A stretch of 64,000 bases of DNA, taken from assembly GCA_963790775.1 (NCBI GenBank), contig CAWBPR010000008.1, positions 372,001-436,000 of the forward strand, written 5' to 3'. Source of the stretch: JASJBU01 sp963790775. Its GTDB lineage: Bacteria; Pseudomonadota; Gammaproteobacteria; Chromatiales; Chromatiaceae. This document shows, piece after piece, positions 34,325 through 43,091 of the stretch (positions are counted from its first letter, which is position 1; every line of letters starts with the position of its first letter). A model generated the notes under the pieces. That model saw nothing but the letters and a program-made list of their open reading frames with translations. It had not been told where the DNA came from and did not search any database. Both the position numbers and the translations under genes were made by a program.

Positions 34325-34356
34325 CTCATCGACTCTGCTGCGAGGGTGGCTAGGAC

Positions 34357-36081
34357 TCAGCTGAACAGGCGATAAAACAGAGGGGTGACCTCTTCATCAT
34401 TTAATTTGGCGAAGAATTCACGGGTGCGTTGACCCAGATCCTTGAGATTGCTGTTGCGGATGATCTCACGGGTTTCCAGAAGAGCGGAAGGCTGCATGCT
34501 GAGTTCCCGCAGGCCCATCCCCAGCAGCAATCGGGTAAAGCGGGGGTCCCCCGCCATTTCACCACACATACCGACGGGTATATTGGCCTCGATTGCAGCA
34601 TCGATGGTCATGCGGATCAGCTGCAGCACCGCCGGGTGGAGGGGATCAAAAAGGAAGTTGACCTCTTCGTCCATGCGGTCCACCGCCAGGGTGTACTGGA
34701 TGAGATCGTTGGTGCCGATGGAGAGAAAGTCGAGTTGTCGGGCGAAAGCGGGGGCAGTGATGGCGGCGGCGGGAATCTCGATCATGCCGCCAACCGGGAT
34801 CTGAGGATCGAATTTTAGTCCCTCCTTTTCCAGCTCCCTTTTGGTCTGTTCGACCAAATTGAGTGTATCTTGCAGTTGTTGAAGTGCAGAGAGCATCGGG
34901 ATCAGCAGGCGCACCGGCCCTTCCGCTGAGGCTCGCAGGATAGCCCTGAGCTGGGGAATGAACAGTCTCGGCTCCTTCAGGCAGAGACGGATGGCACGCA
35001 AGCCAAGGGCGGGATTGACTGAAGGGAGGCAGCCATTTCCGCTAGTGGTTTTGTCTGCGCCAAGATCGAGGGTGCGAATTGTGATGGGTATTCCTTTCAA
35101 ACCATGCACCGCAGCCAGATAGGCCTCCAGCTGCTCCTCTTCGGTGGGTGGCGTACGGCGGTTCATGTAGAGAAATTCGGTGCGGAACAGCCCAACCCCA
35201 TCCGCCCGGTTTTCCAGGGTTGCCGTAATATCCTCCGGGAGTTCGATGTTGGCGAACAGGGCGATTCTCTCGCCATCATGAGTAAAGGCAGGTAGATCGA
35301 TATGCAGCCTTAACTCCGCTTCGCGCATCTCCAGGGCGTGGATCCGCTCCTGGTAGTGGTTCAGCATCTCCTGCGTGGGTTCAGCCAGCACCACGCCTTT
35401 CGCGCCATCCACTATCAGATTCTCACCTTGTTGTAACAGCTGAGTCGCCTGGTGGATGCCGACCACGGCGGGGATGCCCAGGCTGCGTGCCAGAATTGCC
35501 GTGTGCGAGAGAGGGCCGCCGTACTCAGTAACGAAGGCGGCCACACCCTGGTGTTTCATCAGGATGGTATCCGCCGGAGTGAGATCCCTCGCCACCACGA
35601 TGCGGTTCATCAGATTATCCGGTGGCGCCTCGATACCGCCGGCGAGGGCAATCTGCACCAGCCCTACAACATGCTCGACATCATCTTTTCGAGTGCGTAG
35701 ATAGGGATCCTCCATTTCATCGAATATCCTGACCAGTTCATCCCGCCGGACTTGCAGCGCCCACTCGGCAGAATAGTGGTGTTGGCGTATTAATTCGATG
35801 GGAGCTTCACTGATCGCATTATCATCCAGCATCAGCAGATGGGTATCGATAAAGGCCCGGATGTCTTTCGCGGTTTCTCCCGGAATTTGATGGCGAATGA
35901 CGTTGAGTTTGTCACGGGCTGATTTCAATGCGTTCTTAAATCGTTTTGCTTCCTGTTCAACGAGTTCTGCGGAAATCTCCCGTTTGTTGATCTCCGGGGT
36001 GTGCTGCTGCAGCAGATAGGCTTCGCCAATGGCGATCTCATGTAAGGAGCTGATGCCGATGCCGAGGCAGGAGAGAGTCAC
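34357..36081 (-). CDS. ptsI: PTS enzyme I
   Basis: 574-aa phosphoenolpyruvate-protein phosphotransferase that phosphorylates HPr. The phosphohistidine is in GGPLSHTAILARSLGIPAVVG (His193). The PEP-binding barrel has FRTEFLYMNR, RTLDLGADK, NPALGLRAIRLCL, IGTNDLIQYTLAVDR and the active-site Cys in PVGMCGEMAGD. Full length and intact. It overlaps ptsH by 4 bp. No sugar-specific EIIBC is nearby, so with hprK it probably works in signalling. Confidence 0.97.
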   Translation of the reverse strand: MTLSCLGIGISSLHEIAIGEAYLLQQHTPEINKREISAELVEQEAKRFKNALKSARDKLNVIRHQIPGETAKDIRAFIDTHLLMLDDNAISEAPIELIRQHHYSAEWALQVRRDELVRIFDEMEDPYLRTRKDDVEHVVGLVQIALAGGIEAPPDNLMNRIVVARDLTPADTILMKHQGVAAFVTEYGGPLSHTAILARSLGIPAVVGIHQATQLLQQGENLIVDGAKGVVLAEPTQEMLNHYQERIHALEMREAELRLHIDLPAFTHDGERIALFANIELPEDITATLENRADGVGLFRTEFLYMNRRTPPTEEEQLEAYLAAVHGLKGIPITIRTLDLGADKTTSGNGCLPSVNPALGLRAIRLCLKEPRLFIPQLRAILRASAEGPVRLLIPMLSALQQLQDTLNLVEQTKRELEKEGLKFDPQIPVGGMIEIPAAAITAPAFARQLDFLSIGTNDLIQYTLAVDRMDEEVNFLFDPLHPAVLQLIRMTIDAAIEANIPVGMCGEMAGDPRFTRLLLGMGLRELSMQPSALLETREIIRNSNLKDLGQRTREFFAKLNDEEVTPLFYRLFS

Positions 36082-36347
36082 TGCTCTTCACCGAAACGGT
36101 CGTTGATCAGGCGTTCCAGAGCTCCCAGTGCATCGGCTTCGTCCTCCCCGGACACTTCGATTTCAAGGGCGCTGCCTTGACTGGCGGCCAGCATCATGAC
36201 ACCCATGATGCTTTTGCCATTGACGCGTTGCCCATTACGCTGCAGATGGACGCTGCTGATATATCCACTGGCACAACTCACGAGCTTGGCGGCGGCCCTG
36301 GCGTGCAGCCCAAGCTTGTTGATGATGGTGATTTGTTTAGTGACCAT
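36078..36347 (-). CDS. ptsH: HPr phosphocarrier protein
   Basis: 89-aa carrier. The phosphohistidine is His15 in LGLHARAAAKL, and the regulatory serine is Ser46 in VNGKSIMGVMMLAA, the target of the HprK kinase encoded in the same cluster. It receives phosphate from enzyme I and gives it to EIIA. The length is typical. Translation is coupled to ptsI by overlap; the frameshifted EIIA gene lies 22 bp upstream. Ser46 with hprK present suggests carbon- or energy-dependent control as in other proteobacteria. Confidence 0.96.
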   Translation of the reverse strand: MVTKQITIINKLGLHARAAAKLVSCASGYISSVHLQRNGQRVNGKSIMGVMMLAASQGSALEIEVSGEDEADALGALERLINDRFGEEQ

Positions 36348-36369
36348 GTGTCTTTAAGTATGCAAAGAG

Positions 36370-36763
36370 TTATCCGGGGATGCAACGCACGATACCATCA
36401 TGCCCCCCGCTTACCGCCTTATCTGTGAGGTCATCGAGATTTAGATCAGCATAGTTGAGCACCCGGACCAGCATCGGCAGGTTGATGCCGGCCACCACGT
36501 TGACTTTTCCTCGGGACAATAATTTTGCCGCAATGTTGCTGGGGGTTGAGCCATACATGTCGGTTAGCACCAAGCACCCCGTCGCCTTGGTCCAGTTGCT
36601 CGATAAACTCGCGGGCTTGCTTATTGACATCGTCTGGATTGCCGTTGTTGTCGATTTCCAACGCCCTGCTCTCCAGAGGGCAGCTCTCGAGCATATGGGT
36701 TGCAGTCGCAAGCAGTGCGGCTCCAATCTGATTATGGGTGATGATGAGGAGTCCTGTGCTCAT
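36370..36763 (-). pseudogene. PTS fructose/mannose-type EIIA, frameshifted
   Basis: Mannose-type EIIA domain protein (~130 aa if intact). The first frame gives MSTGLLIITHNQIGAALL with phosphohistidine His10 and runs to EQLDQGDGVL. The other frame continues with VLTDMYGSTPSNIA and NLPMLVRVLNYADL to the end. One extra base near 36570-36571 breaks the join GDGVL-VLTDMYG. Solitary EIIA-Man proteins in this cluster usually have regulatory roles. Its start overlaps the rapZ stop (ATGA). A consensus error is as likely as a real lesion, because both halves are well conserved. Confidence 0.82.
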
Positions 36764-37620
36764 GGTAACTCACGATGCCGACTCAGGACCTTGTGACCCT
36801 GGGTTTGAAAGTAGTTGTAAAGTCTGTCTGTTATGAAGACCGAGCGATGTTGTCCACCGGTGCAGCCGATTGCAATGGTCAGATAACTGCGGCCATCCGC
36901 CTCGAAACGCGGAATCCAGCGCTCCAGGAAGGTGATCAGGTCATCCAGCATATCTTCGGTTTCATCACAGCGCTCCAGAAATGCGGCCACTTGGGGATCA
37001 AGGCCTGTCAGGGGGCGCAGCTCCATCTCCCAATGCGGGTTTGGCAGGCAGCGCACATCGAACACAAAATCCACATCCCGGGGTACGCCGTGTTTGAAGC
37101 CAAATGATTCAAAGAGCAGTGAGACCTGGCGCTTTTCCCCACTCATCCGGTCATGGATTAGATCTCTCAGTTCGTGGAGTGTGGTATGTGTCGTATCGAT
37201 CAGCAAGTCAGCGGTGTTGATCAGGGGTTCCAGCAGGGAGCGTTCTTCTCTGATTGCCTCACCCAGGGAACGGTTTTCGCTGGAGAGCGGATGTCTTCGA
37301 CGGGTTTCACTGAAGCGTTTGATCAGAGTGTCGGGTTGTGCTTCCAGAAAGATCATTTCGCACTGAATCCCCTGCTCCCGCATACTTTGAACCATTTCCG
37401 GTAGCTTGGGAATGTGGGCTGGCTGGCTGCGGGCGTCGATGCCGACCGCGGTCTGGGTGAAGATCTCTTCCGGTTTGTCTGTCAGATGCTCGGCAAATGC
37501 CTCCAGCAGGCAGACCGGCAGGTTGTCGATGCAATAGTAACCGAGGTCTTCCAGGGTATGCAGGGCAATGGTCTTGCCTGAACCTGAGAGTCCGGTAATG
37601 ATCTGTAGCTTTATACCCAT
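36760..37620 (-). CDS. rapZ: RNase adapter protein RapZ
   Basis: 286-aa P-loop protein that in enterobacteria binds GlmZ/GlmY small RNAs and delivers them to RNase E, tuning glucosamine-6-phosphate supply; many other bacteria have it without those RNAs. Walker A is GLSGSGKT (9-16), and family blocks include YYCIDNLPVCLL, FLEA-like IFLEAQPDTLIKRFSETRRRHPL, SFGFKHGVPRDVDFVFDVRCLPNPHW and the C-terminal IGCTGGQHRSVFI. Position next to rpoN/ptsN genes is standard. It is followed by the EIIA gene with a 4-bp overlap. Confidence 0.96.
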   Translation of the reverse strand: MGIKLQIITGLSGSGKTIALHTLEDLGYYCIDNLPVCLLEAFAEHLTDKPEEIFTQTAVGIDARSQPAHIPKLPEMVQSMREQGIQCEMIFLEAQPDTLIKRFSETRRRHPLSSENRSLGEAIREERSLLEPLINTADLLIDTTHTTLHELRDLIHDRMSGEKRQVSLLFESFGFKHGVPRDVDFVFDVRCLPNPHWEMELRPLTGLDPQVAAFLERCDETEDMLDDLITFLERWIPRFEADGRSYLTIAIGCTGGQHRSVFITDRLYNYFQTQGHKVLSRHRELP

Positions 37621-37812
37621 CGTGCGATAGCTGTTAGTTGTTGTGGTTATTCGCTGTAAGTTTACCTGAAGTCAGTCGACTATGGCGTGGGAGTGAGGGA
37701 ACATTTTTTCATCTTCTTAAAGATAATGGAGGGTCTTCAAGCGAAGCATAAAGATTGGCTGATATGTTGTCGCTAATCATCCTTTGGATTGTCCGGCTCC
37801 GAATTTTCATGC

Positions 37813-38754
37813 TTAGTCCTGGTGATCAATAAAGCCCCGCTGGCGTGTTGCAAAGTCCTCTGCGGCATCGTAACCATCCAAGATCAGCAGGTGTTGGCGT
37901 ACCGCCGTCTCAACCTGTATTGCCAGATTTCGACCGGGTGCTACAGGGAGGGTTGTCTGGGGGACATCGACACCCAGAATCTTTTTGCTGGAGTGGCTGC
38001 CGTTTAGACGGTCTGTCATGCTCAGCATTAATTCGTCCTGGGACTGCAGGTCAATGACCAGATGCAGAAGTTTGCTGGGTTTAATCGCGCCGTTGCCGAA
38101 CATGGCCCGAATATTCAATATGCCCAAGCCCCGCAGTTCAAGAAAGTCCTGCAGTACCGGCGGACATTGCCCACTCAAGGTCTGCTTGTCGAGACGTGTG
38201 AATTCGGTTGCATCATCAGCCACCAGTCGATGGCCGCGGGTAACGAGTTCCAGAGCAAGTTCGCTCTTACCCGCTGCCGGTAGTCCGCTGAGCAGGACTC
38301 CTTTGCCGAAGACTTCCATGAAGACGCCATGCAGCAGGATTTTTTCGTAGGCGGGCTTGCTGAAATGAGCCAGTAGATGACTGATAATCCGGTAGTCGGG
38401 TTGTGGCGTACATAGCAGCGCCGTATCGGTGCTGGCGGCTAGTTTGGCGCAGTCCGGGGTGGGGATCAGGTTGTCAGTGAAGATAATGGCGGCTGGATTA
38501 GCGATGAAGAGACTTTTTAGACAATTCTTATAACCCCGTTCTCCCAAAGACTTCAGATGAGCCTGTTCGGGGGGGCCGACAATCTGGATACGGTTGGGGC
38601 GAATCATGTTGAGTGGACCGACCGCCGGTATCGTCGGTCCATCTCCAGGGGCATTTTTGATTACCAGGCGGGTTTCACCCTTACCATCCCAATCCAGCTC
38701 CAGCTCCGCTCCAAATTGGTCATATAGATCGCGGATTGTGTTGGTTGGGGTCAT
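37813..38754 (-). CDS. hprK: HPr kinase/phosphorylase
   Basis: 313-aa bifunctional enzyme phosphorylating Ser46 of HPr and reversing it. The N-terminal regulatory domain is followed by the P-loop GLPAAGKSELALEL (usually GxSGxGKS, so the loop is atypical but keeps Gly, Lys and Ser) and VADDATEF. The signature ELRGLGILNIRAMFG is present, followed by the C-terminal PGRNLAIQVETAVRQH. The start is at ATG 38754, overlapping the ptsN stop; the frame upstream of it belongs to ptsN sequence. The position before rapZ is conserved in proteobacteria with regulatory PTS. Confidence 0.93.
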   Translation of the reverse strand: MTPTNTIRDLYDQFGAELELDWDGKGETRLVIKNAPGDGPTIPAVGPLNMIRPNRIQIVGPPEQAHLKSLGERGYKNCLKSLFIANPAAIIFTDNLIPTPDCAKLAASTDTALLCTPQPDYRIISHLLAHFSKPAYEKILLHGVFMEVFGKGVLLSGLPAAGKSELALELVTRGHRLVADDATEFTRLDKQTLSGQCPPVLQDFLELRGLGILNIRAMFGNGAIKPSKLLHLVIDLQSQDELMLSMTDRLNGSHSSKKILGVDVPQTTLPVAPGRNLAIQVETAVRQHLLILDGYDAAEDFATRQRGFIDHQD

Positions 38755-39218
38755 GTTTCGTCGCTGCTCTCCTGACGCAGGATGAGGGCCAATGTCTCCT
38801 CGGCTGTTGTTGCGCTGCGCAGGGAGTTGCAAAAATCGGCGCTGCTGAACATCCTTGCCAACTGGGCAAGCAGTTTCAGATGTTCATCCGTAGCATTTTC
38901 GGGAACCAGCATGGCGAAGGCGAGATCCACCGGCTGATTGTCTACAGCGTCGAAATCAACCCCTTTCGGTATCTGAATGAAGGCGCCTACCGCCTTGGCT
39001 ATCTGAGGCATGCGGGCATGCGGCAGGGCGATACCTTTGCCTAATCCGGTGCTGCCGAGGCGTTCGCGCTGCAGCAGAGCGTCGAAGACGCTATCCTGAG
39101 TCAGGTCGGGAACAGTCTGGGCTAAGCGCATGCCCAGCTGTTCCAGCACCCGTTTTTTGCTGGCTGCCTCCACATTGCAGCCGACCCGCTCCTCAACTAT
39201 AAAACTGTCGGGAAACAT
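38751..39218 (-). CDS. ptsN: PTS nitrogen-regulatory EIIA
   Basis: 155-aa EIIA-Ntr. The phosphohistidine is His67 in GIALPHARM, and LGKGIALPHAR is the family block. Further matches are FAMLVPENATDEHLKLLAQLARMF near the middle. It couples PTS phosphorylation to potassium, nitrogen and sigma-54 related control. It lies directly downstream of hpf and rpoN as in most gammaproteobacteria and overlaps hprK by 4 bp. There is no ptsP in the window, so the phosphate donor may be the classical HPr. Confidence 0.94.
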   Translation of the reverse strand: MFPDSFIVEERVGCNVEAASKKRVLEQLGMRLAQTVPDLTQDSVFDALLQRERLGSTGLGKGIALPHARMPQIAKAVGAFIQIPKGVDFDAVDNQPVDLAFAMLVPENATDEHLKLLAQLARMFSSADFCNSLRSATTAEETLALILRQESSDET

Positions 39219-39239
39219 GGAGACCTCGCCTGTAGTTTG

Positions 39240-39584
39240 TTATTCGGATTGTTCGGATGGTTCAGGTTGTTCGGCATATTTTACGCCATTTCCACCGCGG
39301 CGGTTCTGCATTTTCTCTTTATGCTTTATGACCTGCCTGTCCAGTTTGTCAGTCAAGCCATCGATTGCGGCGTACATGTCCTCGTGAACTGAATCTGCGA
39401 ATACTTTAGCACCGTTCACATGCATGGTTGCCTCAGCCTTTTGACGTAATTTTTCTACGCTGAGTATCACATGCACGTTGGTAACATGTTCGAAATGGCG
39501 CTCCAGGCGCTCAAACTTGTTATCGACATAGCTTTTGAGAGCATCGGTGATATCGACATGATGGCCGGTCACGCTGATTTGCAT
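39240..39584 (-). CDS. hpf: Ribosome hibernation-promoting factor
   Basis: 114-aa short-type HPF. It binds the 30S subunit and promotes inactive 100S ribosomes in slow growth. Sequence blocks: MQISVTGHHVDITDALKSYV, KFERLERHFEHVTNVHVILSVEK and KVFADSVHEDMYAAIDGLTDKLDRQVIKHKEK, with a polar tail NRRGGNGVKYAEQ. The length and the position between rpoN and ptsN are standard. The ATG at 39584 is well supported by conservation. Confidence 0.95.
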   Translation of the reverse strand: MQISVTGHHVDITDALKSYVDNKFERLERHFEHVTNVHVILSVEKLRQKAEATMHVNGAKVFADSVHEDMYAAIDGLTDKLDRQVIKHKEKMQNRRGGNGVKYAEQPEPSEQSE

Positions 39585-39651
39585 AGTTATCTCCTGTCTT
39601 AGATGAGTTGTCTCATCACTCTGCCTGTCGGGTCTGTTGTTTCAAGTAGAC

Positions 39652-41136
39652 TCAAAGCAGGCGCTTACGTTCGTTCGATGGCGGAATGCTCATCGACTCA
39701 CGGTACTTGGCCACCGTCCTGCGCGCAACTTTTATTCCTTGCTCGGAAAGAATGGTGGCAATCTTATTGTCACTAAGCGGCTTGTTTGGCTTTTCAGCGG
39801 CAATCAATTTTTTTATCAGGGCGCGGATAGCTGTGGAAGAACACTCACCGCCGGCGCTGGTGCTGACATGGCTGGAAAAAAAGTATTTGAATTCGTACGT
39901 GCCCCTGGGCGTGTGCATATATTTCTGGGTGGTAACCCGTGAAATGGTGGACTCGTGCATCTCCAGGGATTCGGCGATATCTCTCAACACCAGCGGTTTC
40001 ATGGCCTCTTCTCCATGTTCGAAGAATCCGCGTTGCACCTCGACGATTTTGGTGGCAACCCGCAGGATGGTCTCATTGCGGCTGATCAGGCTTTTGATAA
40101 ACCAGCGGGCCTCCTGCAGATTATTTTTCAAATAGGTATTGTCGTCGCTCTGGTCCGCCCGGCGAATCAGGTTTGCATACTGGCTGTTGACCCGTAATTT
40201 GGGTGTTGCCTCCCCATTCAGCTCAACCAGCCAGCGGTTGTTTCGTTTGGATACAAAGACTTCGGGAACCACGTAGCGGGATTCACTCTCGGCAATCAGG
40301 GTGCCGGGGCGCGGGTTCAATGAGCGAATCAAGCGGTTCATGCCGCTGAGCGTCTGTTCGTCGATCTTCATGCGGCGCATGATCTGAGCCTGGTCCTGAT
40401 TGGCCAGCAGTTTGAAATGCTGCGCGCAGAGCTGAATGGCTGGACCCCGATAGGGGGTGGCTTCAGGTAGCTGACGGAGTTGGATAAGCAGGCAGTCCTG
40501 AAGGTTCTGAGCCCCTACGCCAGGAGGATCGAAGGACTGAATCCGGTGTAAAACGGCCTCCACTTCATCCAAATCGAGTTCTTCATCTTGCAGGGAAAGC
40601 AGGATGTCTTGCGGATTGCCGGTAAAGTAACCATCAGTATTGATTCCGTCAATAATGGCAGTCGCGATGGCATTATCGATCTCAGAAAATGGCGTGAGGT
40701 TTAATTGCCAGAGCAGATGGTCATGGAGTGATTCCGAACTGCCTTGCTGAAGGAGGAAATCTGTATCTCCCCCATCACCTGAGGATGCGGGACCCGGGGT
40801 ATAACTGTCATAGACATCACTCCACTCACTGTCTACCGGCAGTTCTTCAGTCAACGAAGAGTCGTCAGTCTTGATTTCACGCTCATTGTTGATGTCGTTG
40901 TTATGTGAGGTCTCGGTGCCGGCATCTCCCAGCTCTTTCGGCTGATAGTCGTTCCCATTGAGCTCCGCCTTGTTGTGAAAATCCTCATCAGTTTCCAGCA
41001 GGGGATTGGTCTCCAGGGCTTCCTGTACTTCGAGGCTCAGGTCCAGTGCAGACAGCTGCAACAGGCGAATGGCCTGCTGCAGCTGGGGTGTCATTGTAAG
41101 GTGTTGACCGAGTCTTAGCTGGAGTGTCTGCTTCAT
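39652..41136 (-). CDS. rpoN: RNA polymerase sigma-54 factor
   Basis: 494-aa sigma-N. The N-terminal Gln/Leu activator region is MKQTLQLRLGQHLTMTPQLQQAIRLLQL. An acidic linker (about 50-115) is followed by the core-binding domain with DPPGVGAQNLQDCLLIQL. The HTH block IAESLEMHESTISRVT comes next, and the C-terminal RpoN box ARRTVAKYRESMSIPPSNERKR is intact. It drives transcription at -24/-12 promoters with activator ATPases. Upstream lies lptB (176-bp gap), downstream hpf, the usual order. Confidence 0.97.
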   Translation of the reverse strand: MKQTLQLRLGQHLTMTPQLQQAIRLLQLSALDLSLEVQEALETNPLLETDEDFHNKAELNGNDYQPKELGDAGTETSHNNDINNEREIKTDDSSLTEELPVDSEWSDVYDSYTPGPASSGDGGDTDFLLQQGSSESLHDHLLWQLNLTPFSEIDNAIATAIIDGINTDGYFTGNPQDILLSLQDEELDLDEVEAVLHRIQSFDPPGVGAQNLQDCLLIQLRQLPEATPYRGPAIQLCAQHFKLLANQDQAQIMRRMKIDEQTLSGMNRLIRSLNPRPGTLIAESESRYVVPEVFVSKRNNRWLVELNGEATPKLRVNSQYANLIRRADQSDDNTYLKNNLQEARWFIKSLISRNETILRVATKIVEVQRGFFEHGEEAMKPLVLRDIAESLEMHESTISRVTTQKYMHTPRGTYEFKYFFSSHVSTSAGGECSSTAIRALIKKLIAAEKPNKPLSDNKIATILSEQGIKVARRTVAKYRESMSIPPSNERKRLL

Positions 41137-41312
41137 AGGCAGAATAATAGTTGAACCTGGTATGTTATTTGTATGTATTTACATTTTCATTCTAGCTAAA
41201 AAATTGCCGGGGCGGTAAATATTCTTATTTAATCTTGCTGAGCTGGGTCATTGAAACAGATTGTTTCCAGATTTCAGCAGTGTCGGCGGTTTCTGCCCGG
41301 CCTCTTGCGGCG

Positions 41313-42038
41313 TTACATGCTGAAGTGTTCACCCAAGTAGACAGTGCGCACTTCAGGGTTGGTAAGAATCGAAGCTGTACTGCCCTCAGCCAGCACGGTC
41401 CCATTGTTGATGATGTAGGCGCGATCACAGATGTCGAGGGTCTCCCGCACGTTGTGATCGGTGATCAGAACACCGATTTCCAGTTGCTTGAGGTGCTGGA
41501 TGATTTTTTTGATCTCTATCACTGCGAGTGGATCAACGCCTGCAAATGGTTCATCCAGCAGGATGAAGCGGGGTTGAATGGAGAGTGCCCGGGCAATCTC
41601 CAGGCGGCGGCGTTCCCCTCCTGAGAGACTCATGGCTTGATTGTTACGCAAATGAATGATGCCAAACTCCTCCAGCAGTTGGTCGCAGCGTTCCTGCCGC
41701 TGCTGAGCGGTGAGTTCCTTGCGGGTTTCCAGGATGGCCAGAATGTTGTTCTGCACGCTGAGGCGGCGGAAAACGGAAGGCTCCTGGGCCAGGTAGCCTA
41801 TACCGAGCCTGGCGCGGCTGTGCATGGGTCGGTCGGTGACATCCTGGTCCTCTATCATGACTCGACCTTTGTCGGCGGCTACCAGACCGACAATCATGTA
41901 GAAGCTGGTGGTCTTGCCGGCGCCGTTTGGGCCGAGCAGGCCAACGACTTCACCGCTGGCGACCGAGAGCGAAATGCCGTCGACCACATTGCGTTTGCGA
42001 TACTGCTTGTAGAGATTTTCGGCGAGCAATTGGCTCAT
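41313..42038 (-). CDS. lptB: LPS export ABC transporter ATPase LptB
   Basis: 241-aa ATPase of the LptB2FG complex that extracts lipopolysaccharide from the inner membrane. Walker A is GPNGAGKTTSFYM, the signature motif is SLSGGERRRLEIARAL, Walker B is FILLDEPFAGVDP, and the H-loop is in LITDHNV. The length equals the E. coli protein (241 aa). ATG 42038 overlaps the lptA stop by 4 bp. It is transcribed with lptC and lptA; lptFG are elsewhere, as usual. Confidence 0.97.
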   Translation of the reverse strand: MSQLLAENLYKQYRKRNVVDGISLSVASGEVVGLLGPNGAGKTTSFYMIVGLVAADKGRVMIEDQDVTDRPMHSRARLGIGYLAQEPSVFRRLSVQNNILAILETRKELTAQQRQERCDQLLEEFGIIHLRNNQAMSLSGGERRRLEIARALSIQPRFILLDEPFAGVDPLAVIEIKKIIQHLKQLEIGVLITDHNVRETLDICDRAYIINNGTVLAEGSTASILTNPEVRTVYLGEHFSM

Positions 42039-42541
42039 TGTGCGGTTGGTGTGGGTTCGATGACGACCCGGACGCGTTCTGTGCCCTGGGCGCTGGCGCC
42101 CGCCTTGACCTGGGATTTGCTGCGCAGAAAAATGATGCGATCGCTTTGAAATCTGTCTTGGGACTGTTCCAGGATGGCGTCCTGCGTAAGATGCATCTCA
42201 TCGATATCCAGCAGAAATTCCGCCCGCTTTGCGCTGCCGCGGATCTCTTCCTCCGAGTTATCCATCAGTTGCCTGAAATGGGTGGGGTTGCCCTGGGTGA
42301 TGATCTTTTTCGTCACGCCATTCGTGCGGTGTATCCACATCTTGTCCGCCCATAATTTGAGGCTGCCCTGGGTGATAATGACATTTCCCAGGTAGGTGCT
42401 GACACCGCTCGCCTCGTCGATCTCCACACTGTCTGCTTCCAGGTGTATGGGTTGATCCTTATCGGTGGACAAGCCATGACAAATGGCAGGCAGTAATGCC
42501 GATAATGAGAGTAAGATGATGCTCAACTTACAGGTTTTCAT
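42035..42541 (-). CDS. lptA: LPS transport periplasmic protein LptA
   Basis: 168-aa exported bridge protein with a signal peptide (MKTCKLSIILLSLSALLPAICHG). The mature part is an OstA/jelly-roll beta domain: PIHLEADSVEIDEASGVSTYLGNVIITQGSLKLWADKMW. Monomers form the oligomeric path that shields lipid A in the periplasm. The length is close to E. coli LptA (185 aa). It overlaps lptC by 14 bp and lptB by 4 bp, so all three are tightly coupled. Confidence 0.93.
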   Translation of the reverse strand: MKTCKLSIILLSLSALLPAICHGLSTDKDQPIHLEADSVEIDEASGVSTYLGNVIITQGSLKLWADKMWIHRTNGVTKKIITQGNPTHFRQLMDNSEEEIRGSAKRAEFLLDIDEMHLTQDAILEQSQDRFQSDRIIFLRSKSQVKAGASAQGTERVRVVIEPTPTAQ

Positions 42542-43091
42542 AACGGCCGCGCACCTGGTTTAGTAACTTTATTCGGACGGGTTCCTGTAACCAGCCCTGC
42601 ATGCCGACTGCGGTGATCCAGTGATCACGGCTGTCAATGCGTATTGCCTGGTTTGTCTCCGCATAAGAAGTATCGGTCATCACGGTCAGGTCGCTGGTGA
42701 CGATATGGTAGGGGGGGGAGCTATCGTCGCCGTCCCTGTCGATGAATACTGGGCCAGATAAAACGATCTTTTCACCCTCTCCAGTGATCAACGCCATCTC
42801 CCCACGTATTCTCCAGGGTTCATGCTCGGGGTTGTAATGCCAGATCTCCGGTTTTTCCAGTTCGGATGTTTGATTGTCTTCGTAACTCAGCAGTTTGGGG
42901 GACTGAAGTTTGTAGCGCGGAATGCCTTCCGAATTGTAGTTGGTTACTGTCAGATGTTCGGCATAACTGCTGGGAAATCGCCCGGCTTTGCGTGGTTGTG
43001 ACTTTTCAGTCGGCGTGATGCCGGTCAGCCACCAAATGGCGATGGCCACCACCAGCATCAGCAGTAACGGAACGATTGCCTGTCGGTTCAA
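42528..43091 (-). CDS. lptC: LPS export protein LptC
   Basis: 187-aa bitopic inner-membrane protein linking LptBFG to LptA. One transmembrane segment near the N-terminus (LLLMLVVAIAIWWLTG) is followed by a periplasmic beta domain with YAEHLTVTNYNSEGIPRYKLQSPKLLSY. I place the start at TTG 43091, which overlaps the kdsC stop (TTGA) and gives a protein close to E. coli LptC in length. The longer upstream frame (to 43193) overlaps kdsC and looks unlike LptC. Confidence 0.88.
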   Translation of the reverse strand: MNRQAIVPLLLMLVVAIAIWWLTGITPTEKSQPRKAGRFPSSYAEHLTVTNYNSEGIPRYKLQSPKLLSYEDNQTSELEKPEIWHYNPEHEPWRIRGEMALITGEGEKIVLSGPVFIDRDGDDSSPPYHIVTSDLTVMTDTSYAETNQAIRIDSRDHWITAVGMQGWLQEPVRIKLLNQVRGRYENL

